NCBI GenBank assembly: GCA_964487565.1
Contig: CAZARN010000010.1
Span: 1 to 63,062 of the forward strand
DNA: 63,062 bases
Source: Phil1 sp964487565
GTDB taxonomy: Bacteria > Bacillota > Clostridia > Christensenellales > CAG-138
Direction: 5' to 3'
Below are positions 59,420 to 63,062 of this stretch, piece after piece; the stretch's first letter is position 1, and each line of letters starts with the position of its first letter. Both the position numbers and the translations under genes were made by a program. The notes below the pieces were generated by a model. The model made no database searches, had not been told where the DNA came from, and saw only the letters and a program-made list of their open reading frames with translations.

Positions 59420-59533
59420 CCATATGAACAGTGCGATTTCGTTGCCACGAACGGCTCTAGCACCCGAAAACTCCGGTGTTTACGGGGTTCTTCAGGCTTA
59501 TGAAATCATTCCCACTCGCCAAGGTAATCCTCG

Positions 59534-59555
59534 TTCTAAACAATACTGTTTAGAA
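59534..59555. repeat. Perfect inverted repeat at the island edge
   Basis: TTCTAAACA (59534-59542) and TGTTTAGAA (59547-59555) with a 4-base spacer. It could be a minus-strand hairpin after the hsd operon, an operator or a recombination site; nothing distinguishes these. Confidence 0.5.
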
Positions 59556-59853
59556 AATGTGATTTCTCGTTGTCTCTCTTGATTTGGATTGTCCTACGCA
59601 TACGGTGTTCTTGGATTCCTGTTATCAAAACTTTATCAGTAGTTCGTTATCAATGGTTGCCTTACTATTGCATGCGCCGGTTGCTTGCGGGTTAAACTGT
59701 TCGGCTATAGTATGCTGATTTGTGGAATACTGTGAGAATCTTATTATATTTGCTGTGATAAATTCACATCAAAATTGGATAAAGCGTTATCAATGAATCA
59801 TGCCTACATAGTATCACGGCAAAACAAATGAATCAACAAGTTTGACCTCAAAG

Positions 59854-62800
59854 TTATGCAGCTGCCGCATTGGCGTTGACCTGCTCGATTACCTTGCGGA
59901 TGCCCAGCCAGACGGACATATCGGTAAACACCTCGACCACGCTGCCTTTATCCGTAAACGGCGATTCCTGCAGCACGGAAAGGTCCTTCATCAGCCCGTT
60001 ATGAACGATGTATTCGACGATCTGGTTGACAAAATAGATCTGGCGGCTGTCAAGGCTGGCACTGTTCAGGTACTCCGCAAAGGCGGCCTTCGCCGCGTTC
60101 ATGTCCAGGCCGACGATCTCACGCACAAACTCACCCAGCGGCTTCTCACCGCACTCTGCTTCATAGTCCTGCTTGGTCCCGACCTCGCTCCAGAGGATGT
60201 TTTCCAGTTCCTTCACGTCGGCGGAATTCAGCGGCACGTTGCTTTTCAGCTTGGCGATGGCGGCGTTGTCCTGATGCTGACGGATATAAAACTCTGCTTT
60301 TGCCTTGTAATTTTTCAGATCATCGTTTTCCAGCTCCGAATCGTGCCAGTCGGTGGAGAGAAGCTCGTCGGCAAAATTGGTCGTATACTTCACGCCGTTA
60401 TGCGGTATGTACTTCATCAGGTCGCGGAGGTTCTCACGGATGTCCTCAAATTCGTTGATCCCGGCATTGTCCAGATAGTCCGTGTGCAGGATTTTGTTGA
60501 TCAGCTCGGACTGCGCCATGATCTCCGGGATATTGGCGACGCCCGCGACGCCGCTGACCCGGCCGAACAGATCGCTGCGGGCGCGGGTATACTTTTTCCC
60601 GATCAGATAAGCCAGCTCAATTCCATAGAGCAGCGCGTCGAAGCGGACGGCGCTAGCTTCGTCGTCATCCGGCAGGATGAGAGGCGCAAGCTCGTCTCCG
60701 ATGATCAGCGTGTCCTCGTAGGTGAGCGCATCGTAGCTTTTGACGTCAGAGTACAGATCCACATATTTCAGATGCTGCTTCACGGCAAAATTGTCCCGGT
60801 TCAGCTCGCGGACCTTGTTTACCATCTCGCCGACCAGGCTCTTGCGGAATGGGATCAGTTCCTTCGTCTGATAAGCAATATCCTGCAGTTTGAAGGCAAT
60901 CTGCGCTTTCAGTTTGAAAATGGCTCCCTGCAGGGCGATCTGGTTTGCCGTCGGGCGGCCCTTGTTCATGCGGAAAAACTCAAAATTCCCGCAGAAATCG
61001 AAAATATAGAATTTCTGCTTGTCCCCGCCGTCCAGCAGACCGGGGCAAAGCCGGGTGCCGCGCCCGATCATCTGCCAGAATTTTGCCTTGCTCAACACTT
61101 TCTTGAAGAAAACGAGGTTCAGCACCTCCGGCACATCGATGCCGGTGTCCAGCATGTCCACCGAAATAGCGATCTGCGGCAGCTTGTCCGGCTCGGAAAA
61201 TTCGTCGATGGCGCTCTGCGCGTAGGTCATGTAGTTGTCGATCACTTTGGCGTAACCGGGCAGATTCGGGTATTCTTTCCCGAACACGTCCAGGATCTTT
61301 TCCGCGTGGTCGTGATTTTTTGCGAAGATGATGGTCTTGCCCAGCTTCTCGCCGTAGTGGATTTTAATGCCCTCCGTCATCAGCACATGGAGTACCTGAC
61401 GGATCGTGTCCTCATTGAAGATCCACTCGTTGAGCGCCGAGGAGGCGATGGATTCCGGCAGTTCGCCGTTTTCATCCTCAAACGTCGCCTCATAAGCGGC
61501 TTTGTCCTCGTCGGAAAGCTCGTCGTAGGCGATTCCCTGCTCGATGAATTTCAGCTTCGTTTCCACGGACAGAAAGTCCACCAGATAGCCGTCCTTCACC
61601 GCCTGCGCCAGGTCGTAGCCATAGGTGGGCACGCTGCTTTCCAGCTCGAAAATTTCATAGGTGTTCTTGTCAATCTCATCCTTCGGCGTCGCGGTCAGGC
61701 CGACCAGCGGCGCATCGAAATAGTTGAAGATATCCCGGTATTTGTTGTAGATGGAGCGGTGCGCCTCGTCGCAGATCACGAGGTCAAAATGGCCGCAGGT
61801 AAACAGACGGCCCTCGTCGTCGCCGGCGGTGTCGATGCAGTTCATCATGGTCTGATAGGTGGAAAAAACGCAGTGTGCCGCGTAATTTTCCTTGTCCTCG
61901 CAGAGGTTCGTGATAGAAAGGTCCGGCAGCAGATTCACGAAATTGCGTTTTGCCTGCGTCACCAGCGAGTTGCGGTCGGCCAGAAACAGGATATTCTTCA
62001 CCCAGCCGTGCTGCAGCAGCACGTCGCACAGGGCAATGACCGTGCGGGTCTTGCCGCTGCCCGTCGCCATTACCAGCAGCGCCTTGCGTCGGTTGCGCTG
62101 GTCGAAGCTGTCACAGACGGCCTTGACCGCGGCCTCCTGATAATACCGGCCGGCGATCTTTTTGTCGATCATGATATGGGCAAGGCTTGTCCGCAGCGTC
62201 TGCAGATTGAACAGCTTTTCCAAGTCGCGCTTGGAGTAAATGGCCGCGACCTTCCGCTCCGGATATTGGTTGTCCACAATGCGCGTCTCGAAGCCGTTGG
62301 TTAAGAACACAACAGGACGACGGTGATGTTTCTGCTCCAGCAAATCCGCATACAGCTTCGCCTGCTGACGGCCCTTTGCCACGTCCACGCAGGTGCGCTT
62401 GGCCTCGACGATCGCCAGCGGCCTGCCGTCGTCGCCGTACAGCACATAGTCGGCATAGCCGACCTCGGACTTGTTCGGCATGCCCGGCAGCTCCACTTCG
62501 TTCAGCCAGTCACGGCCCTCCGTCCAGCCCGCGTCCGTCAGCATCGTGTCGATGTAGATTTTGCGGGTCCTGTACTCCGAAAGGTCCAGCGGCTTCGGCA
62601 CATAGGTCTGCTGCTGCTCCTCGCGGCGGGCGGTGAGTTCTTCCTTCAGCGCCTTGTTTTCGGCAACCAGCGCGGCAAGGTCGATGTCCGGTACGGCAGC
62701 CGGAACCGGCGCGGGTTCCGCTTTCTGCGTCAGCAGCGCGGGGTCAAATTTTCCCTCCGTGTAATTCTTGCCATAGCAGTAGGCGACGAAATCGAGAAAA

Positions 62801-63062
62801 ACATAGAGGTTTTCGAGGCACAACTCCGCCTGCTCCGAAGTAACTTTTTTGCCGGAGTGCACCGCGTTGTTGCCCATCTTGCGGATAAAATCCATCCGCC
62901 GCCAGATGTCCGTGCCGATGATGTCCCGGAATTCTTCGGTGTTCATCAGGCTGACCAGCGTGTCCTGATATGGCATGACCAGACTTTTATCTGCGGAGTA
63001 CATCCACTTGACGGCAAACTCCATCGCCCGGCGGCAGTTGAGCACACTGGCCTCCGGGTCGA
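59854..63062 (-). CDS. hsdR: Type I restriction endonuclease subunit R (EcoEI-like), 5' truncated by window edge
   Basis: Restriction and translocation subunit. The frame stays open to the window end (reading DPEASVLNCRRAMEF), so the true start lies beyond 63062. Domains in order: an N-terminal DUF4145-like region, a short coiled coil (ALVAENKALKEELTARREE), a PD-(D/E)xK nuclease part (YADYVLYG...AIVEAKRT), helicase Walker A ATGSGKTRT, DEAH (CDEAHRSIYNKY), LTATP, a late GRGTRLCPG and an EcoEI-type C-terminal domain. All key residues look intact. hsdM and hsdS would be expected outside the window. Codon use differs from the host-like genes. Confidence 0.92.
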   Translation of the reverse strand, partial: DPEASVLNCRRAMEFAVKWMYSADKSLVMPYQDTLVSLMNTEEFRDIIGTDIWRRMDFIRKMGNNAVHSGKKVTSEQAELCLENLYVFLDFVAYCYGKNYTEGKFDPALLTQKAEPAPVPAAVPDIDLAALVAENKALKEELTARREEQQQTYVPKPLDLSEYRTRKIYIDTMLTDAGWTEGRDWLNEVELPGMPNKSEVGYADYVLYGDDGRPLAIVEAKRTCVDVAKGRQQAKLYADLLEQKHHRRPVVFLTNGFETRIVDNQYPERKVAAIYSKRDLEKLFNLQTLRTSLAHIMIDKKIAGRYYQEAAVKAVCDSFDQRNRRKALLVMATGSGKTRTVIALCDVLLQHGWVKNILFLADRNSLVTQAKRNFVNLLPDLSITNLCEDKENYAAHCVFSTYQTMMNCIDTAGDDEGRLFTCGHFDLVICDEAHRSIYNKYRDIFNYFDAPLVGLTATPKDEIDKNTYEIFELESSVPTYGYDLAQAVKDGYLVDFLSVETKLKFIEQGIAYDELSDEDKAAYEATFEDENGELPESIASSALNEWIFNEDTIRQVLHVLMTEGIKIHYGEKLGKTIIFAKNHDHAEKILDVFGKEYPNLPGYAKVIDNYMTYAQSAIDEFSEPDKLPQIAISVDMLDTGIDVPEVLNLVFFKKVLSKAKFWQMIGRGTRLCPGLLDGGDKQKFYIFDFCGNFEFFRMNKGRPTANQIALQGAIFKLKAQIAFKLQDIAYQTKELIPFRKSLVGEMVNKVRELNRDNFAVKQHLKYVDLYSDVKSYDALTYEDTLIIGDELAPLILPDDDEASAVRFDALLYGIELAYLIGKKYTRARSDLFGRVSGVAGVANIPEIMAQSELINKILHTDYLDNAGINEFEDIRENLRDLMKYIPHNGVKYTTNFADELLSTDWHDSELENDDLKNYKAKAEFYIRQHQDNAAIAKLKSNVPLNSADVKELENILWSEVGTKQDYEAECGEKPLGEFVREIVGLDMNAAKAAFAEYLNSASLDSRQIYFVNQIVEYIVHNGLMKDLSVLQESPFTDKGSVVEVFTDMSVWLGIRKVIEQVNANAAAA

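Larger units (their letters stand above)
59335..59853. other. Gene-poor junction between host sequence and hsdR island
   Basis: About 520 bases without a convincing gene. The first 100 bases are GC-rich and host-like; composition turns AT-rich near 59450. Contents noted: an imperfect hairpin at 59392-59419, a perfect 9-bp inverted repeat at 59534-59555 and, on the minus strand, a short coding-like tail (EDYLGEWE then stop) cut off by an upstream in-frame stop. I read it as a degenerate island edge. Confidence 0.55.

Noticed and set aside
59485..59530. Minus-strand coding tail EDYLGEWE before a stop codon, possible gene remnant
   Set aside because: An in-frame stop occurs two codons upstream and no longer homologous protein can be reconstructed, so it is mentioned only as part of the junction.

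Overview
The window looks like chromosome of a GC-rich, anaerobic, probably spore-forming member of the Clostridia (Firmicutes). The basis is oxygen-sensitive core metabolism (pyruvate:ferredoxin oxidoreductase, class III ribonucleotide reductase with its radical activase), a SpoIIQ-like M23 protein beside a DUF1385 protein, a Bce-type peptide-sensing module, an energy-coupling-factor (ECF) transporter and strong AGGAGG ribosome sites. A Christensenellales- or Oscillospirales-like lineage is possible, but I can only support the class. I see no tRNA, rRNA or CRISPR array.

Layout. 1-1500 is the end of a mobile island (truncated serine recombinase plus a small partner). 1571-9997 holds MFS and MATE exporters, the Trk potassium system and nrdDG under tandem NrdR boxes. 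10172-13696 is PFOR behind a consensus promoter. 14022-20476 has an RpiR regulator, a PHP phosphoesterase, an RsgA GTPase with an odd leader, an LCP wall protein, a PTS-like EIIC and a Ppx/GppA phosphatase. 20541-25067 is a complete Bce-like two-component/ABC module. 25159-28737 holds a DUF695-RraB protein, a short alanyl-tRNA synthetase and a solute-binding protein.

28802-32582 is the most surprising segment: a phage regulator, terminase large subunit, portal and a small ORF, with no capsid, tail, lysis or integrase genes, embedded in host genes. 32729-46548 contains an aminotransferase, an aconitase-family hydratase, a PIG-V-like membrane glycosyltransferase, an AbrB-regulated ABC operon, a LOG/Usp/uridine kinase/AI-2E cluster and a cell-envelope operon (DUF368, L,D-transpeptidase, M1 peptidase). 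46765-53213 is a long, tightly overlapped operon with ecfA1-ecfA2-ecfT, truA, a 2-hydroxyacid dehydrogenase, an ECF S component and rmuC. Then come glnA, DUF1385, M23, an acidic small protein and a UvrD-like helicase. From about 59450 composition becomes AT-richer and a type I restriction subunit (hsdR) runs off the right edge, so the host segment sits between two islands.

Regulatory reading. Several promoters place a -10 only 6-7 bases before the start codon, implying leaderless mRNAs. The clearest is the ppx/response-regulator intergenic region, where two divergent promoters share one palindromic -35 (TTGCAA) and are mirror images to the base, both leaderless. The alaS/solute-binding-protein gap repeats the shared -35 idea. 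All functions are inferred from sequence reading; no database search was run.
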